Positions 27,690 through 38,000 of a DNA stretch of 64,000 nucleotides are shown here, in pieces (the stretch's first letter is position 1; the number at the start of each line of letters is the position of its first letter). The notes under the pieces were generated by a model that saw nothing but the letters and a program-made list of their open reading frames with translations, was not told the DNA's origin and did not search any database. The DNA is from Sphingobacteriales bacterium UTBCD1 (GTDB taxonomy: Bacteria; Bacteroidota; Bacteroidia; Chitinophagales; Chitinophagaceae). The translations under genes were made by a program, and so were the position numbers. The stretch covers positions 1-64,000 of the forward strand of contig MWTC01000013.1 in NCBI GenBank assembly GCA_002066995.1, in the 5' to 3' direction.

Positions 27690-29051
27690 TTATTTAAAAA
27701 TTTTTACTTGCTGCCCTGCTTTCAGATCATTGCCCTGCAATTTATTCCATTTTACAAGTTCACCAATGCTCACTTTATACTTTTGTGCAATTGCCCAGAT
27801 GGTTTCTTTCGGTTGTACAGTATATACGATAGCCTCAGAGCCCTGCCTCTCATTGCTGATATTTCTCCCGTGTGAAGACTCCAAATCGGCCACATTACCC
27901 GGGTAAGATTCTGATGAATTAACTCCGGGAATGACACTCAATGAATAATTTTCTTTCAATGCAAGTTTAGGCCTTGACGGCGCTTTGGTCTTCAGATATA
28001 ACTGTTCTCCTATTGCCGGCTGCATACCAGTAGCCAGCATATTATATTCGAGCAAGCTCTCCAGACGAATGGCTTCCTGTTGTGCTATGTCATACAGGCT
28101 TTCCCCAGGCTTCACAATGTGCATTTCATTCTGACCAACTTTGCGCTTACGCTGCAGATAAATCAACTGGTCTTTTTGCAGGGCTTCTTCCTGTGCCATA
28201 TCATTGAAATCATATAACCAGGCAAGGGAAATATTGTATTGCCGGGCAATGGCTAATAAAGGCGTGCCCTTTTTTTCGTAGACTACCCTGGTTTCATTAA
28301 TCTTAAATTCTCCCGAAGGGTAACTGGGTTTTGGCGCTTCCGCTATTACCTGAGATTTCACTTCAACGCTGTTTCTATCCTGAACCTTTGTTTCTGCTTT
28401 TACCACTTGTTTTTGGGGTTGATCCAAAAATACCGGTTCTTTGGTTTTGGAATTTGCAGTTATTGACTTGCCTTCCTGGCTGGGTATATCCGTTTCGGAT
28501 TTGGCGACCACCTCATCTTTTGGTTTCATTTTTCCCATAGCGATCAGGGTGTAATCTTCCAGGTGATAGTCTTCAATCAGTTTAATTATTATCTGCGGAT
28601 ATTTCGGGTTGGTAGCATACCCGGCCTTTTTCAAACCATAGGCCCACCCCTTGTAATCTGTTGGGTTCAGGTCAAACAAAAATGCATACCATGGCCTGCT
28701 TTTTAAAAAATCAGAATGATCACGATAAGAATCTTCAGCCGAAACATATTTTCTAAAACATTCGTTCTTCAAATCATCATCATGTTTTACGGAAGGGCCG
28801 CTCCAAGTTTCCTTACATTTTATTCCGAAATGGTTGTTGGATTTCCTGACAAGATCGCTGGTGCCGGCCATTGTTTCATGAATTCCCTGGGCAAGCTTGA
28901 TGGCAGCAGGCACACCGGTACGCTGCATCTCCTTTATTGCAATGTCTTTGTACGTATTGATATACTGCTCAATAACAGCAGGATCCTGTGCCAATACCAC
29001 CCTGCTGAAAAGGATCACAATTATTGTAAATAAAAACTTCTTGTTTTGCAT
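27690..29051 (-). CDS. glucosaminidase with three LysM domains
   Basis: 453 residues with a signal peptide (1-22, ending VVLAQ). Residues about 30-175 are a FlgJ/LytG-type glucosaminidase domain (IKLAQGIHETMAGTSDLVRK with the likely catalytic Glu, then NNHFGIKC, SYRDHSDFL, GLKKAGYATNPKYP), which cleaves the N-acetylglucosaminyl bond of peptidoglycan. A low-complexity linker is followed by LysM-like units near 258-305, 312-357 (HIVKPGESLYDIAQQ) and 410-453 (YTVQPKETIWAIAQKY), which bind peptidoglycan. The first unit is the most divergent. Periplasmic or envelope wall remodelling is expected. It is in a tight series with hpt and the O-methyltransferase gene. Confidence 0.88.
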   Translation of the reverse strand: MQNKKFLFTIIVILFSRVVLAQDPAVIEQYINTYKDIAIKEMQRTGVPAAIKLAQGIHETMAGTSDLVRKSNNHFGIKCKETWSGPSVKHDDDLKNECFRKYVSAEDSYRDHSDFLKSRPWYAFLFDLNPTDYKGWAYGLKKAGYATNPKYPQIIIKLIEDYHLEDYTLIAMGKMKPKDEVVAKSETDIPSQEGKSITANSKTKEPVFLDQPQKQVVKAETKVQDRNSVEVKSQVIAEAPKPSYPSGEFKINETRVVYEKKGTPLLAIARQYNISLAWLYDFNDMAQEEALQKDQLIYLQRKRKVGQNEMHIVKPGESLYDIAQQEAIRLESLLEYNMLATGMQPAIGEQLYLKTKAPSRPKLALKENYSLSVIPGVNSSESYPGNVADLESSHGRNISNERQGSEAIVYTVQPKETIWAIAQKYKVSIGELVKWNKLQGNDLKAGQQVKIFK

Positions 29052-29061
29052 GGGACTTCTA

Positions 29062-29700
29062 TTAAATCTTCCGGATCAGGTATAAACCATCCCGGATCGT
29101 TAGAATTACTTTTTCGATATCTTTTCTTTCTTTGATAAATTCATTGAACGCCCTGATTCCAATTGCATTCTTTCCTTTCGCCTGTTCATCAAGAGCTTCT
29201 CCATGAAAAAAAATATTGTCTGCTAAAATAAACCCGTTTTTCTTTACCTGTGGAAAAACAAGATTAAAATAATCAATATACTCCGGCTTATGCGCATCTA
29301 TAAAAACAAGATCCCAATTTTCATTAATGGTTGGAATGATACTTAACGCATTCCCCGTATGCAAAATTATTTGATCTTTGTAAATTGATTGTTTAAAAAA
29401 TTCTTTTGCCTTTACTGCCACATTTTCAATGCCTTCTATTGTATGGATCCTGCCGCTTTTTGTTAACCCTTTTGCCAGGCACAATGCACTGTAGCCCACA
29501 AAAGTTCCAATCTCAAGTATCCTGTCCGGCCTGATCATGCAACTGATCATCTCCAGCAACTTACCCTGCAAATGGCCACTGAGCATCCGGTAATCCAGAT
29601 TTGCACCTGATGCAAATGCATCAATCTGTTGCAGCAGATCACCTGCTTCCGAGGTATGAAGCTCTGCATAAAGCTGCGCTACAGGGTCTATCAGCTCCAT
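29062..29700 (-). CDS. class I O-methyltransferase (catechol-type family 3)
   Basis: 212 residues. Motif I is ILEIGTFVGYSALCLAKGL, with motif IHTIEGIEN for the acidic ribose-binding residue, then WDLVFIDAHKPEYIDYF and ILADNIFFHGE, which carry the metal ligands of the cation-dependent methyltransferase_3 family. SAM is the donor. The acceptor cannot be told from sequence; related enzymes act on catechols or on a 5-hydroxyuridine in tRNA (TrmR). Ten bases separate it from the glucosaminidase gene. No signal peptide, so cytoplasmic. Confidence 0.88.
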   Translation of the reverse strand: MELIDPVAQLYAELHTSEAGDLLQQIDAFASGANLDYRMLSGHLQGKLLEMISCMIRPDRILEIGTFVGYSALCLAKGLTKSGRIHTIEGIENVAVKAKEFFKQSIYKDQIILHTGNALSIIPTINENWDLVFIDAHKPEYIDYFNLVFPQVKKNGFILADNIFFHGEALDEQAKGKNAIGIRAFNEFIKERKDIEKVILTIRDGLYLIRKI

Positions 29701-29737
29701 TAATTTTTTTGCAAAGATACCTTCTTAATTCCAGAGC

Positions 29738-31258
29738 TTAAGCGTGTAATTGATTCTTAGAAATTGAATACAGGCCGAGATAAGTGAGTAACCCGTTATA
29801 TATAAGAAGCTCATAGCCTATCTTGAATTTACCGAAAATAGTATGAGAGAAATCTTTAATGCTATTCACCCAATTACCCTCCAGTTTGAACTGCAACTGA
29901 TACCATTCAATATTATTGATAAAATCAATGCCCCAGATGATCAAAGGCGCAGCTATACATACATAGATAGCCTGTTTATCATTGATCACTCTTTTTGTCA
30001 GTCTTCCGAATGCAAATAAACCAAGGAGAGGCCCGTAGGTAAACCCGGCTACTTTCAAAATAACATCAATGATCGATTTATTATCAACCCATTTAAAGCC
30101 TAATACGATCAGGAAAAATACAATAGCAAATGAGAAATGTACCATTAACCGCACCCGGCGTTTTCTTTTTTCATCCCACCCGGATCTCCTGTTTATTCCT
30201 ATCAAATCAATACAAAAAGACGAAGTAAGTGCTGTAAGTGCTCCATCAGCACTGGGAAAAAGTGCCGAAATAAGTGCAATTACAAAAATTATTGAAACAG
30301 CAGCAGGCATATAGTGTAGCGCAACAGTCGGGAACAAATCATCGGCAGGAACATTTATTCCATTGAAATTTCCATATAAATACAATAAGCCGCCCATAAG
30401 TAAAAACAGGAAATTCACAATAATAACCGTAATGCTGAAAGTGATTACGTTCTTTTGAGAGTCACGAAGGTTTTTAACGCTGATATTTTTTTGCATCATT
30501 TCCTGGTCAAGCCCTGTCATGGTAATAGTGATAAACATGCCCCCGATTATCTGTTTCAGAAAAAAACCGGAGCTGTTGACATCTGTTTCAAATATCCTGG
30601 TCAGGCCCCTCACATTCAATTCATGCAGGGTAGAGCTGAAGGAATGGCCCATATTATTCATTACATATATGATGCACACGATAAGCCCGAGCAGCATAAA
30701 AGTTGTTTGCAATGTGTCTGTAAAAACAATTGTCTTTACACCACCTTCGTACGTATACAAAAGGATCATCAGCAGGATGACAAATGTTGCCACCTCAAAA
30801 CGAATATTCATTTCTTTGAGAATAAAAATCTGCAGCACATTTATCACGAGATAAAGTCTTGCTGTGGCGCCTAAAACTCTTGAAAAAATGAAGAACAAAG
30901 CCCCGGTCTTGTAAGATACCATTCCAAAACGCTGCTGGAGGTAATTATAGATGGAGGTCAGATTCAGGCGGTAATACAATGGAAGCAAAACATAGGCAAT
31001 GACAAGGTATCCCAAAAAATACCCGATAACGACCTGGAAATAGGCAAACCCTGATCCACCAACCGTTCCCGGTACTGAAACAAAGGTAACACCTGATAGT
31101 GAGGTTCCTATCATTCCAAAAGCAACAAGCATCCAATTGGAATTGCGGTTGCCGATAAAAAAAGATTCATTATTGGAATTCCGGGAAGTGATCCAGGCCA
31201 CCACCAGCAAAAACAAAAAATATCCAATGACAAAAGTAAAAAGTAGTCCGGACGTCAT
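29738..31258 (-). CDS. sodium/solute symporter (SSS family)
   Basis: 506 residues with about 13 hydrophobic helices over the whole length. Family marks are the first helix ending in VAWITSRNSNNESFFIGNRN, GTSLSGVTFVSVPGTVG in the substrate/sodium region, the IFSRVLGATARLYLVINV helix, and ALISALFPSADGALTALTSSF. SSS carriers move sugars, amino acids, vitamins or anions with Na+ across the inner membrane; the substrate is not evident here. It is divergent from the LOG-family gene and 37 bases upstream of the O-methyltransferase gene on the same strand. Confidence 0.88.
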   Translation of the reverse strand: MTSGLLFTFVIGYFLFLLVVAWITSRNSNNESFFIGNRNSNWMLVAFGMIGTSLSGVTFVSVPGTVGGSGFAYFQVVIGYFLGYLVIAYVLLPLYYRLNLTSIYNYLQQRFGMVSYKTGALFFIFSRVLGATARLYLVINVLQIFILKEMNIRFEVATFVILLMILLYTYEGGVKTIVFTDTLQTTFMLLGLIVCIIYVMNNMGHSFSSTLHELNVRGLTRIFETDVNSSGFFLKQIIGGMFITITMTGLDQEMMQKNISVKNLRDSQKNVITFSITVIIVNFLFLLMGGLLYLYGNFNGINVPADDLFPTVALHYMPAAVSIIFVIALISALFPSADGALTALTSSFCIDLIGINRRSGWDEKRKRRVRLMVHFSFAIVFFLIVLGFKWVDNKSIIDVILKVAGFTYGPLLGLFAFGRLTKRVINDKQAIYVCIAAPLIIWGIDFINNIEWYQLQFKLEGNWVNSIKDFSHTIFGKFKIGYELLIYNGLLTYLGLYSISKNQLHA

Positions 31259-31351
31259 AATAATTCCCTATTCTTTTGTTTTGAAGTAAATGTGCATTAT
31301 TGAATTTTGAAGATAAACAAATTTGCTTTCCTTTTGCGTGAATTTTTCAAA

Positions 31352-31915
31352 ATGCAGATAAGATCACTTGCAGTTTTTTGCGGTTCAAAAAACGGGACCA
31401 ACAGAATTCATACTGAACACGCAGCACAGTTAGGCCACCTGTTAGCCAGGCTGAAGATCAAACTTATTTATGGAGGAGGAGGTAACGGTATCATGAAAAC
31501 GCTTGCCGATAATGTCATGGAAAATGGAGGAACGGTGATCGGCGTCATCCCAAAGATCCTGCTGGATTGGGAACACCAGCACAAAAATATCAGCCGGCTG
31601 ATCATTACCGATGATATACACAGCAGAAAAAAAACCATGTACAGTATGTGTGATGCAGCACTTGCACTGGCAGGGGGCTTTGGTACACTGGACGAATTAT
31701 TTGAAATGCTGACCTGGAACCAGCTTTCCATACATAATAAAAAAGTATTCCTGCTGAATTCAGGCGGGTTTTATGATAACCTGATACAGCATATCAAATC
31801 TTTGGAGACAAATGGTTTTTTATATGATCCCCCCGAAAAGAGAATAAAATTCTTAAACGACCCTTCTGAGCTTGAAAACTATTTTAATAACGAAGATCAA
31901 AAGCCAAAACTATAA
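31352..31915 (+). CDS. LOG-family protein (TIGR00730 Rossmann fold)
   Basis: I take ATG at 31352 (MQIRSLAVFCGSKNG), giving 187 residues; an in-frame TTG at 31307 would add 15 hydrophobic residues unlike the family. Motifs are LIYGGGGNGIMKTLADNVMENGG and VIGVIPKIL, and the catalytic segment is AGGFGTLDELFEML. The family consensus here is PGGxGTxxE, so the proline is replaced by alanine while the Gly, Thr and Glu are kept. LOG proteins release adenine from AMP or activate cytokinins; which applies here is not known. The 3' end overlaps the convergent outer-membrane gene by 19 bases. Confidence 0.85.
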   Translation: MQIRSLAVFCGSKNGTNRIHTEHAAQLGHLLARLKIKLIYGGGGNGIMKTLADNVMENGGTVIGVIPKILLDWEHQHKNISRLIITDDIHSRKKTMYSMCDAALALAGGFGTLDELFEMLTWNQLSIHNKKVFLLNSGGFYDNLIQHIKSLETNGFLYDPPEKRIKFLNDPSELENYFNNEDQKPKL

Positions 31916-32472
31916 CCAAAATTAAAAAAAGGCTTGTTGGAATAAGGTGAGTTCGCCTGTTGTAATACATCATAAAATACCGATACTATAAATCCCCCTT
32001 TTCCTGCCGGGAATACAAGACCTCCGCCTAATAATAAACTCGGAACAATGGATGCATCAAGATTTGTCTTTGAAGGAGGATTGTAATATTTTATTTTTCC
32101 GAAGATATAATTCAGTTCAGGCTGTGCCTGAATCATGAGGAAAGATGCCGGGTAAACACGGCCAAATATGTTCAGTCCAGTGACACCCTGCGAGATCCGG
32201 GAATAAGGATCCCCGTTGTTGTATCGTTGCTTGAGGCTCACATATTGCAAATTGATACCCGCCCCTGCCGCCAGGTATTGATTAAACCGGTATCCCAATT
32301 GAGGAGAAACATTGATCAATGTATAATCACCGAAGGTCATTCCAAAGTTTCCGCCTACAAAAAGTTTACTTCTGTCAAACCCTCTTTCTTTCTGGTCTTT
32401 CTTTCCCTCTTGTGCCTGAGTAAATTCACCGGCTAAAGCCACTAACAATACGAGAAGCAACAGCTTTTTCAT
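31897..32472 (-). CDS. outer-membrane beta-barrel protein
   Basis: 191 residues: signal peptide (KKLLLLVLLVALAGEFTQAQ), a short charged linker, then eight to ten alternating strands (LFVGGNFGMTFGDY, VSPQLGYRFNQYLAAGAGI, FGRVYPASFLMIQAQPELNY, FIVSVFYDVLQQ) ending in an aromatic residue (FGYSFGF), the usual signal for outer-membrane insertion. It fits the small OMP_b-brl barrels of Bacteroidota. No specific function can be read. It may be cotranscribed with the GlcD-like gene upstream (24 bases). Confidence 0.82.
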   Translation of the reverse strand: MKKLLLLVLLVALAGEFTQAQEGKKDQKERGFDRSKLFVGGNFGMTFGDYTLINVSPQLGYRFNQYLAAGAGINLQYVSLKQRYNNGDPYSRISQGVTGLNIFGRVYPASFLMIQAQPELNYIFGKIKYYNPPSKTNLDASIVPSLLLGGGLVFPAGKGGFIVSVFYDVLQQANSPYSNKPFFNFGYSFGF

Positions 32473-32496
32473 AAAATGGTTTTCTTAAAAAAAATA

Positions 32497-33906
32497 TCAA
32501 ACATCAAATATCTTACCGGCGTTCAGGATATTATTCGGATCAAATACTTTTTTGATATCTCTCATCAACCGCATCTGAGTTTCATTGAATACAATGCTCA
32601 TGTATTCTTTCTGAACTAAACCGATACCATGTTCGCCACTAAGAGTGCCTCCGAGTTTTTTCACCAGCACAAATATCTCTTTTATCCCGTTTTTTAACGA
32701 ACCATTCCACTGTTCGTCTGTTAAATTGCCCTTAATAATATTTACATGAAGATTGCCATCACCGGCATGTCCATAACATACAGAATTAAAACCATATTTT
32801 CTTCCTATGTCTTTCACGCCTTTAAGCAATAAGGGCAATTCTGCACGGGGCACAACGGTATCTTCTTCTTTATAAACAGAATTTGCTTTTACAGCTTCTG
32901 CTACCTTTCGGCGCAGTTTCCATAACTCTGCTTTTTGTTGTGCATTGTCTGCAAACAATATTTCACCGCAATCAAATTCCTGTACAGCATCCGCAATACC
33001 TTCCATTTCACGGGTCAATACATCCATGTCATTTCCATCCACCTCTATCAGCAAATGCGCCTGTACATCTTCTTCAATTTTTACCGTACTGTTATCTACA
33101 AATTTCGTTACCCAATCCAGCGCATCTCTTTCCATAAATTCCAAAACACTGGGCGTATATCCGGCCCGAAAAACCGCCCCGACCGCCTCACATGCTTTCT
33201 CTGCCGATCTGAAGGGAACCAGCATCAGCAGATTATGTTTTGGATGAGGAATGAGTCTTAAAACAATCTTTGTAACAACACCCAAAGTTCCTTCGCTGCC
33301 TACCACCAGCTGAGTAAGATTATACCCGGTAGCATTCTTCAAAACATTTGCTCCCGTCCAGATGATTTCTCCGCCCGGTAATACCATTTCGAGATTTAAG
33401 ACATAATCTTTAACCACTCCGTACTTCACAGCTTTTGGCCCGCCGCTATTCTCAGAAATATTTCCGCCGATAAAACAGGATCCGCGGCTTGCCGGATCGG
33501 GAGGATAAAACAAATGCTTTTCTTTGACAGCATTCTGCAACACTTCTGTGATGACAGCAGGTTCAGTAGTTACCTGCAGATTTCTTTCATCAATTTCCAG
33601 GATGGTATTCATCCTTTCGGTAGAAAGCAGCACTCCTCCAAGATGAGGTAATGCACCCCCGCTCAGGCCGGTGCCTGCGCCGCGGGGCGTAACCGGAATT
33701 TTATTCTTATCACAGACCTTCAAAATAGCGCTGATTTCCGCTGCTGTCCGGGGCTTTATCACCACTTCAGGCAAATAATGCAAATCTTCTGTTTCGTCAT
33801 GCGAGTAATGATTCAGCGATTCCTCATCAAAAAAAACATATTGTTCTCCAACAATTTGCCTGAAGGCTTCTATATGATGAGAGGCAAGGATTGCACCAGT
33901 AATCAT
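32497..33906 (-). CDS. FAD-linked oxidase, GlcD/D-lactate dehydrogenase type
   Basis: 469 residues. The FAD_binding_4 domain (about 40-215) shows PRGAGTGLSGGALPHLGG and GNISENSGGPKAVKYG; the FAD-oxidase C domain (about 220-468) carries CYGHAGDGNLHVNI and LSGEHGIGLVQKEYM. These mark the GlcD/DLD group, flavoenzymes oxidising 2-hydroxyacids such as glycolate or D-lactate and passing electrons to the quinone pool. No GlcE or GlcF partner is adjacent, and the C-terminus has no FeS domain, so the electron route is open. The preceding gene on this strand is the second PorP/SprF pair. Confidence 0.9.
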   Translation of the reverse strand: MITGAILASHHIEAFRQIVGEQYVFFDEESLNHYSHDETEDLHYLPEVVIKPRTAAEISAILKVCDKNKIPVTPRGAGTGLSGGALPHLGGVLLSTERMNTILEIDERNLQVTTEPAVITEVLQNAVKEKHLFYPPDPASRGSCFIGGNISENSGGPKAVKYGVVKDYVLNLEMVLPGGEIIWTGANVLKNATGYNLTQLVVGSEGTLGVVTKIVLRLIPHPKHNLLMLVPFRSAEKACEAVGAVFRAGYTPSVLEFMERDALDWVTKFVDNSTVKIEEDVQAHLLIEVDGNDMDVLTREMEGIADAVQEFDCGEILFADNAQQKAELWKLRRKVAEAVKANSVYKEEDTVVPRAELPLLLKGVKDIGRKYGFNSVCYGHAGDGNLHVNIIKGNLTDEQWNGSLKNGIKEIFVLVKKLGGTLSGEHGIGLVQKEYMSIVFNETQMRLMRDIKKVFDPNNILNAGKIFDV

Positions 33907-33985
33907 TTTACTTCGAATTTTTATTTATCCGGGCTGTAAAAGTCGGAATAATCAGGAACTTCTGTGGCCAAAAAATAAAAAATTA

Positions 33986-35029
33986 TCAGTAAAAATTCCG
34001 GAATGAAGGACACATGGACTGGCGCCTGTTCCCCGTATATTTATCAACAACACCCTGTTTCACCAATGAAAATTCAAATGCACCCCGTGTATTATTAAAG
34101 TTTTTCAATGTAGAAATAGTGGCATCATAGGTGAAGGTGAAAGTAATATCTTTATATCCTAAGCCAACCAAAGGAATAATTGCATCTCCGGAGCGATAAT
34201 ATAATCCTCCGATCAGCACGTTATCGCCATTACCGGAAAGATTATAATGAGCATTTAATCCCAATACCAACTCAGATGATTTAGCCTGATTGGTATAATA
34301 TACATTGGGATTGACGATCCATTGATCGTTTATCATAAAACTACCGTTCAGAAATCCAACATACCTGACAGGAATACGGTTATCAATTCCCGGCTGAGGA
34401 TTGAAGAATGATTCTCTCGGCCGATTGATGTGCATGGCAGAGAATCCTGCATTCATATAAATTTTTTCAGTGGGAAAATAAGCGTAGTTCATCCCGGTCT
34501 GTATATCCAGGTAGTTGATATTGTTGGTAGCAAGTACAACACCGGTAGGAAGATGACTGTCAAAAAAATGCCCGTCAAACTGATCAGGGAATTTCAGGTT
34601 ACTGACATTGATCTGTTTGTTTGCCCACCCTGCATTAAAACCAAGACTCAGCAAACTTCCTAAGTTGATCATCTGGTGGTAGGCAACAGAACCATAAATT
34701 CTTGTTGTGGTTAATTGCCCGGAACCTGCCACATCATGCAGGATCACACCACCCAGTCCCATCCATCCTGTATTATCCCTGTTCTTAAATAACTGAACGT
34801 CTCCAAATGCGCTCATCGTCTTATAAGGAACCGACATGATCGAAGACCACTGGTTGCGGTAATTAATTCCAAGCCGGTAATCACCATCAGGAATAAAACC
34901 TGTATTGGCAGGATTAGTAAGTAATGGAGAATTGAAGAATTGGGAAAAATGCAGATCCTGTGCATAGGTACAAGGCCTGATGAACAATAGGCCTGTCAAA
35001 AATAATAATATGGTTGCGGTTGTTTTCAT
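33986..35029 (-). CDS. PorP/SprF-family outer-membrane partner (second copy)
   Basis: The ATG at 35029 (MKTTATILLFLTGLLFIRPCTYAQ) begins a 347-residue protein; GTG at 35035 adds two residues. After the signal peptide comes the family signature DLHFSQFFNSPLLTNPANTGF, nearly the same as in the copy at 20444. Barrel strands follow (YRNQWSSIMSVPYKT, VALAYHQ-like segments), and the C-terminus reads SMCPSFRNFY, again close to the CPxF end of the other copy. It starts seven bases after the stop of the PKD/CHU_C cargo gene, repeating the cargo-partner order seen at 16061-21466, so it is likely dedicated to export or anchoring of that protein. Confidence 0.9.
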   Translation of the reverse strand: MKTTATILLFLTGLLFIRPCTYAQDLHFSQFFNSPLLTNPANTGFIPDGDYRLGINYRNQWSSIMSVPYKTMSAFGDVQLFKNRDNTGWMGLGGVILHDVAGSGQLTTTRIYGSVAYHQMINLGSLLSLGFNAGWANKQINVSNLKFPDQFDGHFFDSHLPTGVVLATNNINYLDIQTGMNYAYFPTEKIYMNAGFSAMHINRPRESFFNPQPGIDNRIPVRYVGFLNGSFMINDQWIVNPNVYYTNQAKSSELVLGLNAHYNLSGNGDNVLIGGLYYRSGDAIIPLVGLGYKDITFTFTYDATISTLKNFNNTRGAFEFSLVKQGVVDKYTGNRRQSMCPSFRNFY

Positions 35030-35036
35030 TTGCACA

Positions 35037-38000
35037 CTATCTGATCAGGGTAATATCTCCCTTTTTTGTTGTTTTTGTTCCGTCAAAAAATACTACGTCC
35101 AAAGTGTACGCATAAGTATCCATTGGTTGCAACACCCCTTTAAACTTCCCATCCCACCCCTGGAGGCGATTTTCGGTTTCAAATACTTTTTGTCCCCAGC
35201 GATTCCAGATCGTGAATTTCATTTTCGATATTCCAAATCCACGTACCATCACTTTACTGTTAATATCACCGCTTTGCGGTGTAAACGCATTGGGTACATC
35301 CACCAACGTTACAATAACAGCCTGTACCGGCTGGCAAATAGTATCCGTACAGCCTGCATCATTTGTTGCTATCAGGCAGGCGTTGAAAGTACCTGAAGCA
35401 TTGTATTGATGCTGCACCGGAGACCGCGAATTAGTCAGTAAAGTGTCGCCGTCGCCAAATAACCATTTGAATGTAACGGCATCGGGTGAAGAAAGGTTGT
35501 CGAATGTTGTGGGAGTATTTTCAACAGGTGGCACAGGTGAATTAGAAAAATTGGCAACAGGCTTATCAAATACAGAAATAGTATAACGGAATGTATCTGT
35601 AAGATTACAGGTGTTCGGGTCATTGGCAATGAGTGTTATTGTATAAGTACCCGGACTCGCATACAAATGAGTTGGATTTACAGCATTTGAGCCTGTTCCA
35701 TCGCCGAAATCCCAAATAAAAGTTTGTCCTGCCAAAGAAGTATTATTAAATACCGCAGTATAAGGTGCACAACCTAAAGCCGGAGTATTAAACTGTGCTT
35801 TTACCAAAGCAGCTACCCGCAGTTGCAATATTACCGAATCGGGAGCATTGCAATAATTTGTATCAACAAGGATCAGCTTAACAGTATAGGTTCCGGGACC
35901 CGAATAATTATGTATTACACTGTTGGTGCCGGCAATAACAGGGGATGAACCATCACCAAAATCCCAAATAAATGACTGGGCAGTGAAAGGAACCACCGGT
36001 GGTGCCGTAGATAAATTATCAAACTGGTATTTGAAAGAATCACACGGATTCAGCTTCGTACTGTTGAAATTAAGATTTGCCTGGATATTTCCCACACGGA
36101 TATGGACATAAGATGTATCCCGGACATTGCAGGTAGTGGGATCAATAGCAACCATCATTGCCAGGTAAGTACCGACCATATTATAAGTATGTGAAGTATT
36201 GGGAATTGTGGTCGTCACCATTGGAGATCCATCTCCAAAATACCACTCATACGATTTTGCAATACCGATGGTATCAGCAAAATTCACTGCAAGCGGTACA
36301 CAGCCGGCAGAATCTTTTGGTACGCCATTGATAATTGATTCTACTCCACCCCTGACGCCCGAAAGATTAAAAGCAATTTTAAGCATGGTAAGATTACAAC
36401 CCGGTGATGGATTAGTGGTAGCCCAGGCCCCCGGAGTAGTTGGATAAGGAGGAACAGGATTAAATTCTTTACAGTTACCACAGATTGCCTGGTAGATCAC
36501 ACCATTTTTATCAAACCGGCTGGTTCCTCCGTCCACATGATCAGTTCCTCCTGCTCCGATCGTAGAGCCATTGTCTTCTCCGTAAAAACTTCCAAACAAA
36601 ACTCCTGCTGCATCCTTTTCTAATACAAAAAAATAAAAATCTTTTCCATCAGTGGTGCTCTTCAATGCATCCGGAGTTATCGGCATTGAGATACTTGTAC
36701 CACCGGCAAGGAAGTTACTTGTAAACGAACTTTTACCACCCCAACCAGAAACATAAACATTTTCACAACGATCCACAAGGAAAGCAACCGGTGAAATATT
36801 GGGGACGGGAGATGCAGATCCAAAAACCGTTGAATAAACAAAATTTGAAAGATCGGGTTGAAGCTTTGCAATAAATTGTTTGGAGCCTGAATTGCTGTAA
36901 GGCGCATTTACCACAGGCCAATTACCGGTTGTCTGACCCATGATATAAGGAAATCCTTTATTATCAAACTTGATCCCATATACCTGGTCAATACCATTGG
37001 TACCGACATAAGTTGAACTGATCAAAGCACCCGAGTTGCTCAAAATTGTTACAAAACCATCTATACCCCCGTTGTTTACCGAACTGATAACGCCGCTTGC
37101 AGGAACCCCGGGGAAATCGGTGCTTTCAGTTCCACCAGCCACATATATGTTTCCATTGGGCGCCAGATCCACTACGTAAGCAGCATCATTTCCTGTTCCG
37201 CCTAAATAGGTGCTGAAAAGTAAAGTAGTCAGATTAGCATCAAATTTCAATACCACACCATCCTGGGAATTATTTCCGCCTTTATTTGCTGTTTGAAAAG
37301 CATTTACCAATGGGAAATTATCCGATTGAGAACTTGATGCAAGATAAATATTGCCAGCTCCGTCTAATTGCACTTCGCTCCTGCCGTCATCTCCATAATT
37401 CTGGCATAATGATACAGAACCGGATCTGCTTGTTGAAATATTCACGCCATCATCTCCGGATCCACCGATCTTTACCGAACCGATCAGTGCACTGCCGGCT
37501 GCATTCAATTTGGTAATTATAATATCATTGCCGCTGCCGCTGTGCGTGTTACCGTAAGGGCCAAAGGTTGGATAGTCTTGCGAATTTGATCGGCCGGCAA
37601 CAATGAGATTTCCCTGGGCATCTACAATAAGACTGTGAGGTTGCTCATTTCCTGAACCGCCAAGATAGGTTGCATAGATCCTGTTCGTCCCGTTTGGATT
37701 AAGCTTGATAATGCCAATATCCACTGCATAGCCGCCGGCACCGCCTCCCTGGAATGTTGTCTGAAAAGCGCCGGGTGATACGGGGAATCCGTTTCCAAAA
37801 ACGATGCCGCCTCCATACATACTTCCATCCGGGCCGTAGGTAGCAGTAAATCCCCAATTATCGACCTTGCTTCCGCTGAATGAACAGAAGATCAACGAAG
37901 GATCAATGACCAGTGTGGTGGTAGCATCATAATCTTCAACATTGAAGCGGACAATATTATTTTTCACTTCATACCTGCAGTTGACTTCCTTTCTTCCTTT

